Origin: DATATB01 sp036268995
Lineage (GTDB): Bacteria; Planctomycetota; Planctomycetia; Pirellulales; PNKZ01
Direction of reading: 5' to 3'
Length of the DNA stretch: 64,000 bases
Assembly: GCA_036268995.1 (NCBI GenBank)
Contig: DATATB010000080.1
Coordinates: 62,001-126,000, forward strand
Part shown: positions 23,301 to 32,900 of the stretch, piece by piece
Position numbering within the stretch: position 1 is the first letter of the stretch
Layout of the letters: every line of letters begins with the position of its first letter
Made by a program: the position numbers and the translations under genes
The notes under the pieces: model-generated
What the model saw: the letters and a program-made list of their open reading frames with translations, nothing else
Database searches by the model: none
Told to the model about the DNA's origin: nothing

Positions 23301-24964
23301 CGGCCGAAGAAGCCGTGGCCTGGCGCCCCAGTTTCGATGCCTTGGTGGCAGCCGGGCGGGCCACGCGCGTGCTGCGGCCCGGCAGGCAACCGGCGTGGAG
23401 TTCGGCCGAGCGCTGGCCGCTAGTGCAGGCCGTGGCCAAGGACGCGACGATCGATCCGGCCATCACACTGCCGGCCGAATTGGTTCGCGAGTGGTCGGCC
23501 GGAGAAGCGATGGTCGTGCTCTTACGCGGCCGGGTTCAATGCACGGGCCCGACGACAGCCGAAGGCCTGGCGAATCACTTGGGTCTGGACGAGGCAATGG
23601 TTTCCGCGGCGCTCGAGGCCTTGGAAGCAGAAGGCACGGTGCTGCGTGGTTCCTTCATCGTGGGCCCGAGCAACGGTGAGGCGAAAGGCAATGGCATCAA
23701 GCCGCAAACGCAGTGGTGCGATCGCCGGCTGTTGGCGCGCATTCATCGCCGCACGCTGGACGGCTTGCGGCGGCAGATTCAACCGGTCGATCCGATCGAT
23801 TACATTCGCTACCTGCTCGAGCATCAGCATCTGACATCGTCGTCGCGGCATCGAGGACGTAGCGGCGTGCGCAACGTGCTCGCGCAATTGGAAGGGTTTG
23901 AAGTTGGCGCGGCGCTTTGGGAGCGGCGGTTGCTGGCCGGCCGCATCGAAGATTACGAGCCGCGCATGTTGGACGAATTGGCGATGACCGGCGAGCTGGT
24001 CTGGGGCCGCCTGCGGCCGCCGCGCAAGGACGAAACGGAAGGCCCGTCTTCGGCCGTGCTGACGCGCGCAGTTCCGATCACGCTGGCGCTGCGAAAGCAT
24101 TTAAACTGGCTGCTGCCGCCGGGCCGAACGACCAATGAGGCGTACGCCCGCAGCAATGCGCAGCTCGTGCTCGAGGCCTTGCAAAGCCGCGGAGCGCTGT
24201 TCGTGCATGAGTTGCAAGCAATCAGCGGCCTGCTGCCGACGCATCTGGAAGAAGCGCTGCAAGAACTGGCCGCCTTGGGACTCGTGACGGCCGACGCGTT
24301 TGTCGGCGTACGGGCATTGGTGGCGGCGGCCCGAGCCCACGGGCGGCGCCGGCGGCCCGGCGCGCGACGTCCGGCGGCGGCCAGTTCGGGACGCTGGTCG
24401 TTATTCCCCGGCTTCGTGGCGGCCTGTTCGGATGACGAGCGGCTGGCGCGCTGGGCGGGGCTGCTATTGGATCGGTGGGGCGTGCTGTTTCGCGACGTGC
24501 TGGTGCGGGAAACGGCGGCTCCCGCTTGGGGCCAGTTGCTGCCGGTCTTGCGGCGGATGGAGGCGAAGGGTGAAATCCGTGGCGGCCGGTTCGTGGCGGG
24601 CGTGGCCGGCGAGCAATACGCCTTGCCCGGGGCCGTCGAGCAGTTGCGGCGCATGAAGGAGCTGCCGCCATCGGGCGAAACGATTGTGCTGGCCGCCGCC
24701 GACCCGGCCCACCTGGCCGGCATCATCACCGACGAACCGCGCGTGCCGGTCACGCATACCAACACGGTGGCGATTCGCGACGGCCGGCTACTGGCGGCCT
24801 GGCAGGCGGGCGAAGCGCGGTTTTTTGCCGATCTGCCGTCTGCCGAAGCCCGCGAAATCCAGTGGCGGTTGCGGCGGATCGAACCCTCGCGGCCGCAGCC
24901 GGCTCAGCCTCCGGTTCCGTCCCCGGCTCGAAAAACCGCTGCACAATCCGTGCTGTTCGACTAA
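20396..24964 (+). CDS. Lhr-family ATP-dependent helicase
   Basis: A very large (about 1522 residues) superfamily 2 DNA/RNA helicase associated with DNA repair. Motifs: I APTGSGKT, Ia ISPLKALSNDI, Ib TTPESLY, II (DEIH-box) VDEIHAL, III GLSATQ, then VFVNTRR, VATASLEMGIDVGYIDLVCQ (IV-V) and QRVGRSGHS (VI). After the helicase core come the winged-helix and Lhr C-terminal regions found in full-length Lhr proteins. The likely start is GTG 20396 (FHPLVASWFGRRFGEPTEPQ follows), with GGAA just upstream. ATG 20315 would add 27 residues read from repeat F2 and is less plausible. Residues about 596-618 come from an inserted repeat (22181-22251), between the core and the following conserved region. Confidence 0.92.
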   Translation: MFHPLVASWFGRRFGEPTEPQRLGWPSIAAGRHTLIAAPTGSGKTLAAFLSCLDQLLKDGLAGDLPDATQVVYISPLKALSNDIHRNLEIPLAELTEAAEQAGHQLPPIRAAVRTGDTPASQRQAMLRRPPHILVTTPESLYLLLTSAKSRETLRSVRTVIVDEIHALARDKRGTHLALSLERLELLCQQPPVRIGLSATQSPIEEIAQFLVGERRLPTGRPDCTIIDSGHLRELDLNVELPTQELSAVCSQECWGEIYARLAELIAAHRSTLVFVNTRRLAERVTHHLSETLGADAVASHHGSLSRHLRLSAEERLKNGELKAIVATASLEMGIDVGYIDLVCQIGSPRAIATLLQRVGRSGHSLGLVPKGRLFPLTRDELLECLGLLRAVRNRRLDRIEIPRCPLDILAQQIVAMAACEDWQEDELYQVCRRAMPYHDLGRAEFDRIIEMLADGVAPSSRTGAYLHRDRIDRRVRGRRGARLAAITSGGAIPEVADFRVVTEDDRTFVGTLNEDFALESLAGDVFLLGNSSWRIRYVRGGEVVVNDAQGAPASIPFWLGEAPGRTIELSAEVSRLRAEIAQQIDISDPAEQARVALPLGEGFGASAQPSGGRRSGEGIATNLRIDPPHGPATEILLSAGDPQVIDAQPLDDESCLAPAIDWLCADLGVPEHAAVQAARYVAAQKAAVGMIPTQGQILFERFFDESGGMQLVIHAPLGTRINRAWGLALRKRFCRSFDFELQASAGDNGVVLSLGPQHSFAIDALFKVLSAQNGEDLLKQAVLASPIFQTRWRWNLTRSLAVLRFRGGKKVPPQLQRFRSDDLLAAVFPASAGCLENHSGDVEIPDHPIVNQTMYDCLHEAMDLDRWLKLLAGIHEGQVELVGLDTREPSPFSHELLNANPYAFLDDAPLEERRTRAVATRRSLSVEAFRDLGRLDPEAIAQVSREAWPLVRDADELLDVLNSMCLVTAEEAVAWRPSFDALVAAGRATRVLRPGRQPAWSSAERWPLVQAVAKDATIDPAITLPAELVREWSAGEAMVVLLRGRVQCTGPTTAEGLANHLGLDEAMVSAALEALEAEGTVLRGSFIVGPSNGEAKGNGIKPQTQWCDRRLLARIHRRTLDGLRRQIQPVDPIDYIRYLLEHQHLTSSSRHRGRSGVRNVLAQLEGFEVGAALWERRLLAGRIEDYEPRMLDELAMTGELVWGRLRPPRKDETEGPSSAVLTRAVPITLALRKHLNWLLPPGRTTNEAYARSNAQLVLEALQSRGALFVHELQAISGLLPTHLEEALQELAALGLVTADAFVGVRALVAAARAHGRRRRPGARRPAAASSGRWSLFPGFVAACSDDERLARWAGLLLDRWGVLFRDVLVRETAAPAWGQLLPVLRRMEAKGEIRGGRFVAGVAGEQYALPGAVEQLRRMKELPPSGETIVLAAADPAHLAGIITDEPRVPVTHTNTVAIRDGRLLAAWQAGEARFFADLPSAEAREIQWRLRRIEPSRPQPAQPPVPSPARKTAAQSVLFD
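22181..22251. repeat. CTCTCCCTCTGGGAGAGGGC-type element inside lhr
   Basis: Starts with the short hairpin CTCTCCCTCTGGGAGAGG, continues through CTCAGCCGAGCGGTGG and ends GGTCGGGTGAGGG. This layout matches short elements usually found between genes. Here it is read in frame as LPLGEGFGASAQPSGGRRSG in the helicase. Confidence 0.8.
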
Positions 24965-25176
24965 CCGGCAAATCTGGACGCCGGGAGCCGCTCGGAATCT
25001 TGATCGGCTGGCGTCTTTTTGCGCACCTGCCACCCGGGTTTTGCAACCCGCGTCCCATTGCTCAGAGTTGACCTATATTCGTCATAGGTCCGAGCGCACC
25101 ACGTGGCGTCGGGCATTTGAAATCGAACTTTGATTCCCGCCCGATCGGCACGCCGGACAGTCAGAGGCACGTTGCG

Positions 25177-26541
25177 GTGAATACGCGTCGCTATCTCGGC
25201 ATTTTGGTGCTGGTACAGGTCGCCTGTATGGCGTGCGGCCTGGCGTTTCACTATTTCTATGTCAACTCGGCCATGCGGCACGAAGTCGAGACGCGTCTGT
25301 TTCATTCGCTGCTCGAGCAATCCAAAGCATTGGCCGACAAAATCGAAAGCGAGCATGGCGCCGCCGTGCACGATCCGCAGGCCGACACGGGTGCGCGCAG
25401 CCTGGTGTTGCACGCATCGCACGCGGCGGATGAGGACGCACTGCTGGTCGACCGCACCGGCCTGGTCGTGTTCGATCCGCAAACGCCGCCATCCGGTCCA
25501 GTCCGCAGCATCGTCTGGATCCGATCCAGCGCGGCTTGGGGAGGTGGCGACGCTCCGATCCGCGGGCTGATCCAAGGCAAATCGGGCGTCGAGGCCGCGG
25601 TGGCCCAGCCCTTGCCACGCACGGGCGGCTATCTGCTGCTGGCCGGCACCATCAACGAGCAACCGCTGCGTCTGGCCGAATTGTTTCCCGTGCTGCGCAT
25701 TGCCGGTGGCCTGGCCTTGCTGTGGACGACCGGCCTGGCAGGCGCTGCGATCTTTTTGCTGGTGTCGCACAACCGTGGGAAAACGGACAAGGCTGCCGAG
25801 CCGGACGCGGAATCGCTGAAGAATTCGCAAGCCCTGATGCGGACGCAAGAGACCGTGATTTTCGGCCTGGCCAAGTTGTCCGATTCGCGCGATCCCGACA
25901 CGGGCGACCACCTGGAGCGCATCTCGTATTATTCGTCCACGTTGGCCGCCGCGCTGCGTCAACATCCCGACTTTCGCAACGACATCACGCCCACCTTTAT
26001 TCGGTTGATTGGCATCAGCTCGGCATTGCACGATATCGGCAAGGTGGGCGTGGAAGACGCGATTTTGCGCAAACCCGGGCCGCTGACGCTGGAAGAGCGC
26101 GAGTTGATGACGCGACATACGCGCATTGGCGAAGAATGCCTGCGCGAAATCGAGCGCCGGCTCGGCACGTCGAATTTTTTGCAAATGGCCCGCGAAATCG
26201 CCGCCAGCCATCACGAGCGTTGGGACGGCACGGGCTATCCGCAAGGGCTGGCCGCCGAGGATATTCCCTTGTCCGCCCGGATCGTGGCGATTGCCGACGT
26301 GTACGACGCGCTGTCGAGCAAGCGAGTCTACAAGGCGCCGCTGTCGCACGAAGAATGCGTGAGCACGATCGCGGCCGAAGCCGGCAAGCATTTCGACCCG
26401 CGCCTGGTGCAGGTGTTCCTGGAAATCGAGAGCAGCTTTCGAAACATCAGCCGCCATCTCAAACCCGAAGAGGCGGGCGACAACCCAGCGGAATCCGCAG
26501 CCGATCAACCCCTACTGGCTTCTCCCAAATACTCGACTTGA
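25177..26541 (+). CDS. Membrane HD-GYP domain protein
   Basis: Predicted c-di-GMP phosphodiesterase with an extracytoplasmic sensor. The chosen start is GTG 25177 (NTRRYLGILVLVQV follows) with AGAGG about 10 bases upstream; TTG 25117 would add 20 residues. A first membrane helix (YLGILVLVQVACMACGLAF) is followed by an extracytoplasmic domain of about 145 residues, a second helix (IAGGLALLWTTGLAGAAIF) and the HD-GYP domain: HLERISYYS, SALHDIGKVGVED, HHERWDGTGYPQGL (complete GYP motif) and IADVYDALSSKRVYK. All catalytic signatures are present, so it should be active. It is followed after 59 bases by another HD protein. Confidence 0.92.
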   Translation: MNTRRYLGILVLVQVACMACGLAFHYFYVNSAMRHEVETRLFHSLLEQSKALADKIESEHGAAVHDPQADTGARSLVLHASHAADEDALLVDRTGLVVFDPQTPPSGPVRSIVWIRSSAAWGGGDAPIRGLIQGKSGVEAAVAQPLPRTGGYLLLAGTINEQPLRLAELFPVLRIAGGLALLWTTGLAGAAIFLLVSHNRGKTDKAAEPDAESLKNSQALMRTQETVIFGLAKLSDSRDPDTGDHLERISYYSSTLAAALRQHPDFRNDITPTFIRLIGISSALHDIGKVGVEDAILRKPGPLTLEERELMTRHTRIGEECLREIERRLGTSNFLQMAREIAASHHERWDGTGYPQGLAAEDIPLSARIVAIADVYDALSSKRVYKAPLSHEECVSTIAAEAGKHFDPRLVQVFLEIESSFRNISRHLKPEEAGDNPAESAADQPLLASPKYST

Positions 26542-26600
26542 AAATCTGGCGCTCGGCCGGTTCCGACGCCATCGAAAAATAGCATCCGAAGGAATCCTTT

Positions 26601-27524
26601 ATGAATAAGTTCTCGGAGCGTGAGCGAAAGCTCTTCGAAATCTTTCTGATCATCGTGTCCCTGGGCCTGACCTTTTTGGTGCACCGCATGACGGGCAACA
26701 AGATGGTCGTGCTGAACCTGTTCTTTCTGCCGGTGGTGTTGAGCGGCTTTTTTCTCGGCCGCTATCACGCCGGTGTCCTGGCCCTGTTGTGCGTGATTTC
26801 GGCCTCGATGGTCACGGCCCTGGATCTGGACCAGTTCGCGACGATCGATTCGCCGCTGGCCACGGGGCTGAGTGTCACGCTGTGGGGCGCCGTGCTGTGC
26901 CTAACGGCCATCCTGGTCGGCACGCTCAGCGACGAGCGCTCGGCACAGGCCGACGACTTGCACGACGCTTACGTCGGCGTAATTGAAGTCCTCAGCAGCT
27001 ACCTGCAAGGCGGAAACCCCCGGCTCAAGGCCTTAACGTCGCAGGTTGCCGAACAGAGCCACCGCGTGGCCACGGCCATGCGCTTGACGCCCAAGCAAAT
27101 CGACGACATTCGCGTCGCCGCGTTGATGCACGACATCGGACGCATCGAGGTCACGACCAAAGTCATTACCCGGGCCGTCGATAGCCTGGAAAGCCGGAAC
27201 TCGCCCAACTACAGCTTCCAAGGCACAGACCTGGTGCACTCGCTGGGCACGGTGCTGCGAGGTGCGATTCCGATCCTGCTCAACCAGGACCAGCCGTGGC
27301 CGGCCGCCCTGCCCGAACCCCAAAGCCAGACGGAGATCCCCATCGGCGCCAAGATCGTGCGCGCCGTGCGGACCTATTGCTCACTGACGACGGCCGGCGT
27401 GGATGGTCAGCGGCTCACCCCGCGCGAGGCTTTGGCCGAGATGCGGCGCGACCGTCATGCCGGCTACGACAGCGACGTGCTCGAAGCCCTGAGCCGGATC
27501 GGAGCGGAGCTGCAACCGGCGTAG
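26601..27524 (+). CDS. Membrane protein with degenerate HD domain
   Basis: A 307-residue protein with about four N-terminal membrane helices (FLIIVSLGLTFLVHRM, VLNLFFLPVVLSGFFLG, AGVLALLCVISASMV and a region ending VLCLTAILVGTLS) and a cytoplasmic HD-type domain. The HD pair is visible in ALMHDIGRIEVTT and a weak upstream His in AEQSHRVATAM, but there is no GYP motif; the later segment GAKIVRAVRTYCSLT resembles IADVYDAL. It looks like a diverged partner of the HD-GYP protein before it, perhaps regulatory rather than catalytic. AAGGAATCC at 26588-26596 is a suitable ribosome binding site for ATG 26601. Confidence 0.82.
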   Translation: MNKFSERERKLFEIFLIIVSLGLTFLVHRMTGNKMVVLNLFFLPVVLSGFFLGRYHAGVLALLCVISASMVTALDLDQFATIDSPLATGLSVTLWGAVLCLTAILVGTLSDERSAQADDLHDAYVGVIEVLSSYLQGGNPRLKALTSQVAEQSHRVATAMRLTPKQIDDIRVAALMHDIGRIEVTTKVITRAVDSLESRNSPNYSFQGTDLVHSLGTVLRGAIPILLNQDQPWPAALPEPQSQTEIPIGAKIVRAVRTYCSLTTAGVDGQRLTPREALAEMRRDRHAGYDSDVLEALSRIGAELQPA

Positions 27525-27543
27525 GATAGAGAATGAGGAAGTA

Positions 27544-27616
27544 GGAATGATGAGTGATGAATGGAGGAGCAGTGCTGCCGTCAGCTCTATTCATCATACC
27601 GCATTCATCATTCCGC
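27544..27616. repeat. Paired ATTCATCATTCCGC repeats (family F), second pair
   Basis: 27544-27563 (GGAATGATGAGTGATGAATG) and 27589-27616 (ATTCATCATACCGCATTCATC and TTCCGCG) are inverted with respect to each other, forming a potential hairpin between the convergent HD and phoU genes. Related pair at 20195-20382. Confidence 0.82.
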
Positions 27617-27626
27617 GTTTCCCCGG

Positions 27627-28286
27627 TCACGCTCCGGCCCGATGGCGCACGATCGCGCCGTCGACCATGTAAATGACTTCTTCGGCGATGTGCGTGGCCA
27701 TGTCGGCCAGTCGCTCCAGATGGCGGGCCACGGAGAAGAGTTTCATCAGCACCTCGATCTGCTCGGGATGCTCCTGGATGCGAGCGCTCATGGTCTCGCT
27801 GATCCGGTCGCGAATGGCGTCGACCTTGTCGTCGTCGCCGCGCACCTGCCGCGCCAAGTTCGAATTGGACGTGACCAGCGCGTCCAGGCTCTGCTTGACC
27901 ATGTGTTGCGCAATTCGCGCCATTTCGCGAAAATCGCTGGGCACCCCCACCTCGCGAGCGCGGGACAAGTAAATGACCCGCTTGGCGATGTTCTTGGCCA
28001 GGTCGCCGATACGCTCCAGGTCGTTGTTGATCTTCAGCACCGCCACGACAAACCGCAGGTCCATCGCCACGGGCTGGTAGAGAGCCAGAATCCGCAGGCA
28101 GTCTTCTTCCACCGCGACTTCCATGCGGTTGATTTCTTCGTCGGCCTCGACGACTTCGCGTGCCAATAGCTCGTTGCGGCTGCTCAGAGCGCGCAGAGCC
28201 TTGTCCAGCGCCTCCTCGACCAGCGAGCCGACGTAAACGATCTCTTGCTTTAGCTCATGAAGCTGACGGTGCAGATGTTCAGCCAT
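27627..28286 (-). CDS. phoU: Phosphate uptake regulator PhoU
   Basis: Cytoplasmic negative regulator of the Pst phosphate transporter/PhoR system. 219 residues from ATG 28286 (MAEHLHRQLHELKQEI); 14 further in-frame codons upstream are less likely. Two PhoU three-helix repeats are clear: EEALDKALRALSSRNELLAR then EADEEINRMEVAVEEDCLRI and RFVVAVLKINNDLERIGDLA, and the second copy with ARHLERLADMATHIAEEVIY. The E/DxxxD metal-cluster motifs (NNDLERIGD, ARHLERLAD) are intact. No pst or phoBR genes are in the window, so it stands alone. Confidence 0.94.
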   Translation of the reverse strand: MAEHLHRQLHELKQEIVYVGSLVEEALDKALRALSSRNELLAREVVEADEEINRMEVAVEEDCLRILALYQPVAMDLRFVVAVLKINNDLERIGDLAKNIAKRVIYLSRAREVGVPSDFREMARIAQHMVKQSLDALVTSNSNLARQVRGDDDKVDAIRDRISETMSARIQEHPEQIEVLMKLFSVARHLERLADMATHIAEEVIYMVDGAIVRHRAGA

Positions 28287-28446
28287 GGCCCTCGTGGCCT
28301 CGCTCAAGCGGTTCCCGGTGGCCGGCAATTACACGACGCATGGTGCCGGCGTGGAGTCGAGGGGGGATTCCGGCCCCCCGCTCGACAACTCTACTGTACG
28401 TTGTACATGCCGGAAAAGTAAACCGATCTTTTTGCCAGCGGTCCGG

Positions 28447-28854
28447 CTAGCCGCTACCGCTGAGCTGGCGTTCTAGCTGTTCGAGCAGCGGCAATTGGTC
28501 GGGATGGAGCAGCTCGCGGGCACGGGCGATCTCGACGAACTCGGCGCAGTCGACTTCCCACGATGCGCAACTCGGAGCGGCATCCTCGGGCGCGGGACCG
28601 GCAAAACCGTGTACCCGTTTGCGGCTCTTCTGGTAAGTGATCTCGCCCACCGGGAACAACTCGCCGGGCGTGACGCCGGTCTCTTCGAACGTCTCGCGCC
28701 GGGCCGCCGCTTCAAGCGGTTCGCCATCGTCGGGCTCGCCCTTGGGAATGCTCCACGGCTTGTGGCGGTTGTAATTGCCCGAGCCGTGTACCAGCAGCAC
28801 TTCGAGCCGGCCGTCCCGATGGCGATATAACAGCGTGCCTGCCGATTGCTTCAT
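28447..28854 (-). CDS. Nudix hydrolase
   Basis: A 135-residue pyrophosphohydrolase from ATG 28854 (MKQSAGTLLYRHRDG); in-frame residues upstream run into repeat B3. The complete Nudix box is GEPDDGE, PLEAAAR, RETFEETGV, matching G-x5-E-x7-REUxEExGU. The start SAGTLLYR and KPWSIPKGEPDDGE with KRVHGFAG resemble the DATP pyrophosphohydrolase/diadenosine polyphosphate hydrolase-like group that has an NTP-binding WxxPKGE segment. The substrate is not certain; a house-cleaning role for modified nucleotides is likely. Confidence 0.88.
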   Translation of the reverse strand: MKQSAGTLLYRHRDGRLEVLLVHGSGNYNRHKPWSIPKGEPDDGEPLEAAARRETFEETGVTPGELFPVGEITYQKSRKRVHGFAGPAPEDAAPSCASWEVDCAEFVEIARARELLHPDQLPLLEQLERQLSGSG

Positions 28855-28882
28855 CGCGATGGCGTCCCGGTTCCGTACGAGT

Positions 28883-28907
28883 ATAAAGCCGCGACCGGTG
28901 GTCGCGG
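28883..28907. repeat. Dispersed hairpin, family B, copy 3
   Basis: ATAAAGCCGCGACCGGTGGTC then GCGG; stem GCGACC/GGTCGC. It lies just upstream of the Nudix gene. Other copies at 3862-3886, 14301-14325 and 61920-61944. Confidence 0.86.
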
Positions 28908-29473
28908 GGTGATGCGATGGATTGTATAAAAAGCCGCATTCTTTGGCAGAAAAAGCTTGGCTAGTTTGATCGCCGCCAATCGCGACACCCCCCACATGCT
29001 CAGCTCGCGCAGCGAGTCGAATTACGTTACAAACCGAGTGCTGGAAATGCTTGCGGTTTGCTAGCGGATTCTCTAGGCTTGACGGGCAATTCGTCCGCCT
29101 TCTGCCACCAGTTGGACGGGATCTTGGTCAAAGTAGACCAGAGGGCAGCAGACTTTTTCTACTCGCCTGCGAGAGGCTGTGTGAGCGCGGCCCAGCGCCG
29201 CACGATTCTGACGGTCGACCCCAGAGAATCCTCCGCTCATCCCGCGCGGGAGAGTGGCCAGGAACGACCGGGCCGGGCGCGGAACACACGCTCCGATCCA
29301 GGCGTGCGAAGCGTCTGGCAAAGAAGGCGCGAGCCTGCGGGGAGAGCACAGCGGACGCGCAAGTTTTTGCCCAACCAGCCTGGCGTTGTGCGAGGCAGTC
29401 GGCACTGGGCTGGGGGTGCACACGCCCAGCATCGGTAACTTCCTTCAGTTCGTGTGTCAACAGGAGCGGCGAG
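28908..29473. other. Gene-free region before the cold-shock gene
   Basis: About 570 bases with several open frames on both strands, none with recognisable protein character. Near the downstream end, GCTGGG and GCCCAGC (about 29408-29429) can form a hairpin, and AGGAG at 29462-29466 is the ribosome binding site of the cold-shock gene. It may hold a long structured leader, as is common for cold-shock genes elsewhere. No known RNA family was recognised. Confidence 0.4.
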
Positions 29474-29686
29474 ATGCCCACGGGTACAATCAAGAAATTG
29501 GTGCAAGACAAGGGATTCGGGTTCATTCAGACGGCCGATGGCGCCGACGTGTTCTTCCATCATTCGAGCGTTGCCGATCAGGCGTTCGACAACTTGACGG
29601 AAGGCCAAAAGGTCGAGTACACGGTCGAAGCGGCCGGCGCCCCCAAGGGCAAAGGCCCGCGCGCCGCGTCGGTCAAGCCGACGTAG
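29474..29686 (+). CDS. Cold-shock domain protein
   Basis: A 70-residue single-strand nucleic acid binding protein of the CspA family. From ATG 29474: TGTIKKLVQDKGFGFIQTADG carries RNP1 (KGFGFIQ) and ADVFFHHSS carries RNP2 (VFFHH), followed by LTEGQKVEYTVEA. AGGAG seven bases before ATG is a strong ribosome binding site. The closing basic tail GKGPRAASVKPT is typical. It probably acts as an RNA chaperone. A gene-free stretch of over 500 bases lies upstream and a strong hairpin downstream. Confidence 0.96.
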   Translation: MPTGTIKKLVQDKGFGFIQTADGADVFFHHSSVADQAFDNLTEGQKVEYTVEAAGAPKGKGPRAASVKPT

Positions 29687-29724
29687 AGCCAGCACCAGCA
29701 CATTGGCTCTAGCGCGACCATTTC

Positions 29725-29746
29725 GGGGCGGCCGCGAGGCCGCCCC
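29725..29746 (+). terminator. GC-rich hairpin after the cold-shock gene
   Basis: GGGGCGGCC, loop GCGA (a stable GNRA tetraloop), GGCCGCCCC, followed by a weak pyrimidine run (CCATTTCTTC). It lies 39 bases after the stop. The T run is poor, so termination is likely but not certain. Confidence 0.45.
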
Positions 29747-29982
29747 CCATTTCTTCAGCGCGGCCGCGAAGTCGCGCCCTGGGGCCAACTCGCCGGTATT
29801 TCTAGCCGGCGAATGCGCACGTTGTCCGCCGAGCAGCGCATGGCACTCCAGCGGCTGCCAGCATGCGTGCGAATCGCTGTGGCCGCGCACTGCCTGGCCG
29901 ACTAGAATCCCGCCTCCCCAGGCCGGCCCCGCGACCGGCCTGGGCTGCCCGCCCCACTCGTCATGGAAGATGAGGACCCCGC

Positions 29983-32900
29983 ATGTTGATCGAACGTTCC
30001 CGACTATTGGCGGCGCTGGGCGCCGCGCTGGTCATGGTGTCCGTGGCTTCGGCCGCTGCGCCAATGGCTTTGCCGCTGGTGGCCGCGCCGCAAACGATCA
30101 CCACCGACGAAGTGAAAGCGTCGCTGGCACAGCTCGAACAGGCGGCCGACGTGCCCGCCGAAGTCAAGGCCAAGGCCGCCGAGCTCTACAAGCAGGCGCT
30201 CGAAGAGCTGCGCATCGCGGACGACTGGGCGACGAAATCCGCGAACTTCAAGGCCTCGCGTCAGTCGGCCCCGAAGGAGCTGGAAGACCTCAAGACGCAG
30301 CTCAGCCGGCCGCTGGACGACGCCGCGCCGCAGGTGCCGCCGCGTGCCACGCTCGAGGATCTCAAGCAGTTGTCGGCCCGAGCCGAAACCGCGCGCGCCG
30401 ACGTGCAGACCGAGCTGACGGATCTGGAAGCGGCGGCCCGGCGCCGCAGCGATCGCTTCGAAGAGGTGCGCGTGCTCGATGGCGCCGCCAAGCAGCGGCT
30501 CGATTTTATCGACAAGCAGTTGGCCGACCTGCCCGCGGTGCTCGACAATATGACTCCGCTGGACCGTGCCACGCGCGCGCTGCTGCTGGGCAAAAAAGCC
30601 AAGACGCAGGCCGAGCACGCTTGCTACGACGAAGAACTGCCGGCCTACGAAGCCACGCGCGAGCTGATGCGCGCCAAGCTGGATTGGGCCACGCGCCGGT
30701 TGAACCAGTCCCAGGCGCTGGAGAACAAATGGCGGGTGATCGTGGCCGACCGCAGCCGCCAAGACGCCGAAACCAAGGCCTACGACGCCCGCTGGACCGT
30801 GATGACCGCCCGGCCCGAGGTGCTGCCCTTGGCCGAGGAAAACGAGAAGCTGGCCGATCTTCGCAACTCGGCGGACGGGCCTGCCGCCAAGCTCAAGAAG
30901 GTGCAGGAGGAACTCTCCGCGCTCAATGCCGAGCTGGAGCGTTTGCAGTCGCAGGAGGCCCACATCAAGAAGGTGGCCAACCTCACCGACTCGGTCGGCA
31001 TCCTGCTGCAAAGGCAGCGCGGCGACCTGCCCGACTTGCGGCGCCATCGCAAGAACATTGCCAACCGGCAGGCCGAAATCACGAGCGTCAAGCTGCAATT
31101 GTTCGAGCTCGAGACGCAACGGTCGGAGCTGGCCGACGTCGACGCCGCGACCCGGCGCACGATCGGCGACATGGATCTGGGGCCGCGCAATCCCGAACGC
31201 AAAGCGCTCGAGCCCACGGTCCGCGACCTGCTCGAGACACGCCGCGATTATCTCGACGCGCTGATCGCCGACTACAACCTGTATTTCAACGCCCTGGTGC
31301 TCGAGCTCGACAAGACCGAGCACGAGTTGATTCACGAGACCGAAGACTACGCCAGTTACATCAATGAGCGGATTTTTTGGATTCGCAGTTCGAGCCCCTT
31401 GGGCAGCGACGAGCTGGTGCGCGCTTGGCGCGGGGCCCGCTGGCTGGCCGAACCGGCCCGCTGGGCCTTGGTGGGCGAAACGCTGGTTGGCGACGCCCGG
31501 CTGCACCCGGTGATCGATTCGTTGGTCGCCCTGGCCGTGCTGGCCATGTTGTATTGCCAACGCCGCGTGCGCCGCCGGATCCACGAGATTGGCCGCCACG
31601 TGGCCGACAGTTATACCGACAGCATCTATCCCACGGTCGAGGCCGGACTCTGGACCGCGGTGTTGTCGTTGGTCTGGCCGGCATGTTTCTTGTTCATCGG
31701 CTGGCGCTTGACGGCCGCCTGGGAGGCCCCCGAATTCGCCAAGGCGGTCGCCTTTGCCTTGCAAGTCACGGCGATCGCGGGCCTCACCACCGAACTGTTG
31801 CGGCAGGTGTGCCGGCGCAAGGGCCTGGCCGAAGCCCATTTCCGCTGGCCGCAATCGAGCCTGGTGCCGCTGCGCCGTAGCGTGCGCTGGCTGCTGATGG
31901 TCGGCTTGCCGATCACCTTCCTCGTAGCCTTGATCGAACAGCAGGAAAACGCCTCGCGCGAAGCGGCGCTGGGCCGCCTGGTGTATATCGTAGGCCTGGG
32001 GGCGCTCAGCATCTTCGCCAAGCAAGTCGTGCCGCCAATCTACGAAGTGCTCAAGCGGCAAGCCGGCAAGGATCGGCTGGGTTGGCTCGAGCGCACGCAT
32101 GCCTGCTGGTACACGCTGGGCATGGCGCTGCCGTTGTCGCTGGCGGTCATTGCCTCGCTGGGCTACTACTACACCGCGCTGCAGCTCACCTGGCGCTTGC
32201 AGGCCACGGTCTGGCTGTTGCTGGGCCTGCTGGTGGCGCACAGCTTCCTGCTGCGCTGGGTGCTCCTGGCCCGGCGGCGCCTGGCCATCACGCACGCGCG
32301 GCAGCTTCGCGCAGCGCATGCAGCGCATCCGCACGAAGGCCATGCCGACGGCACCGGCGGCACCCCGATCGAAGCCTCGCCCGGCCATCTCGACCTGTCG
32401 ACCATCGACACGCAGAACCGTCGTCTGCTGCGCACCTCGTTCCTGTTGGCCTTGCTGATTGGCGGCTGGCTGGTGTGGGTCGACGTGCTGCCGGCGCTCA
32501 AAGTGCTCGATGAATGGAAGCTGTGGAGCTATCACGACGCCATCGCGCAGACGACCAGCAGTCCGCCCGCCGCCGGAGTCGGCGCCGAGGCCACGCCCGA
32601 AACCAAGCTCGATCCGCAAATGCACTGGGTTACGGTGGGTGACCTGGTGTTGGCCCTGGTGATCGTGCTGATGACCATCGCCGGCAGCCAGAACCTGCCG
32701 GGCTTGCTCGAAATTGCCTGGTTCCAGCGCCTGCCGCTGGATGCCGGCGGCCGTTACGCGCTCACGAGTCTCAGCCGATACCTGATTATCGTCGTCGGCA
32801 TGGTGGCCTCGAGCCGGATGATCGGCATTGGTTGGGCCAACGTCCAGTGGCTGGCCGCCGCCATGACCGTCGGTTTGGGCTTCGGCTTGCAGGAAATCTT

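Noticed and set aside
29051..29473. Overlapping frames upstream of the cold-shock gene as real genes, or as RNase P, tmRNA or SRP RNA
   Set aside because: Frames have no protein character; conserved cores of the named RNAs were looked for and not seen.
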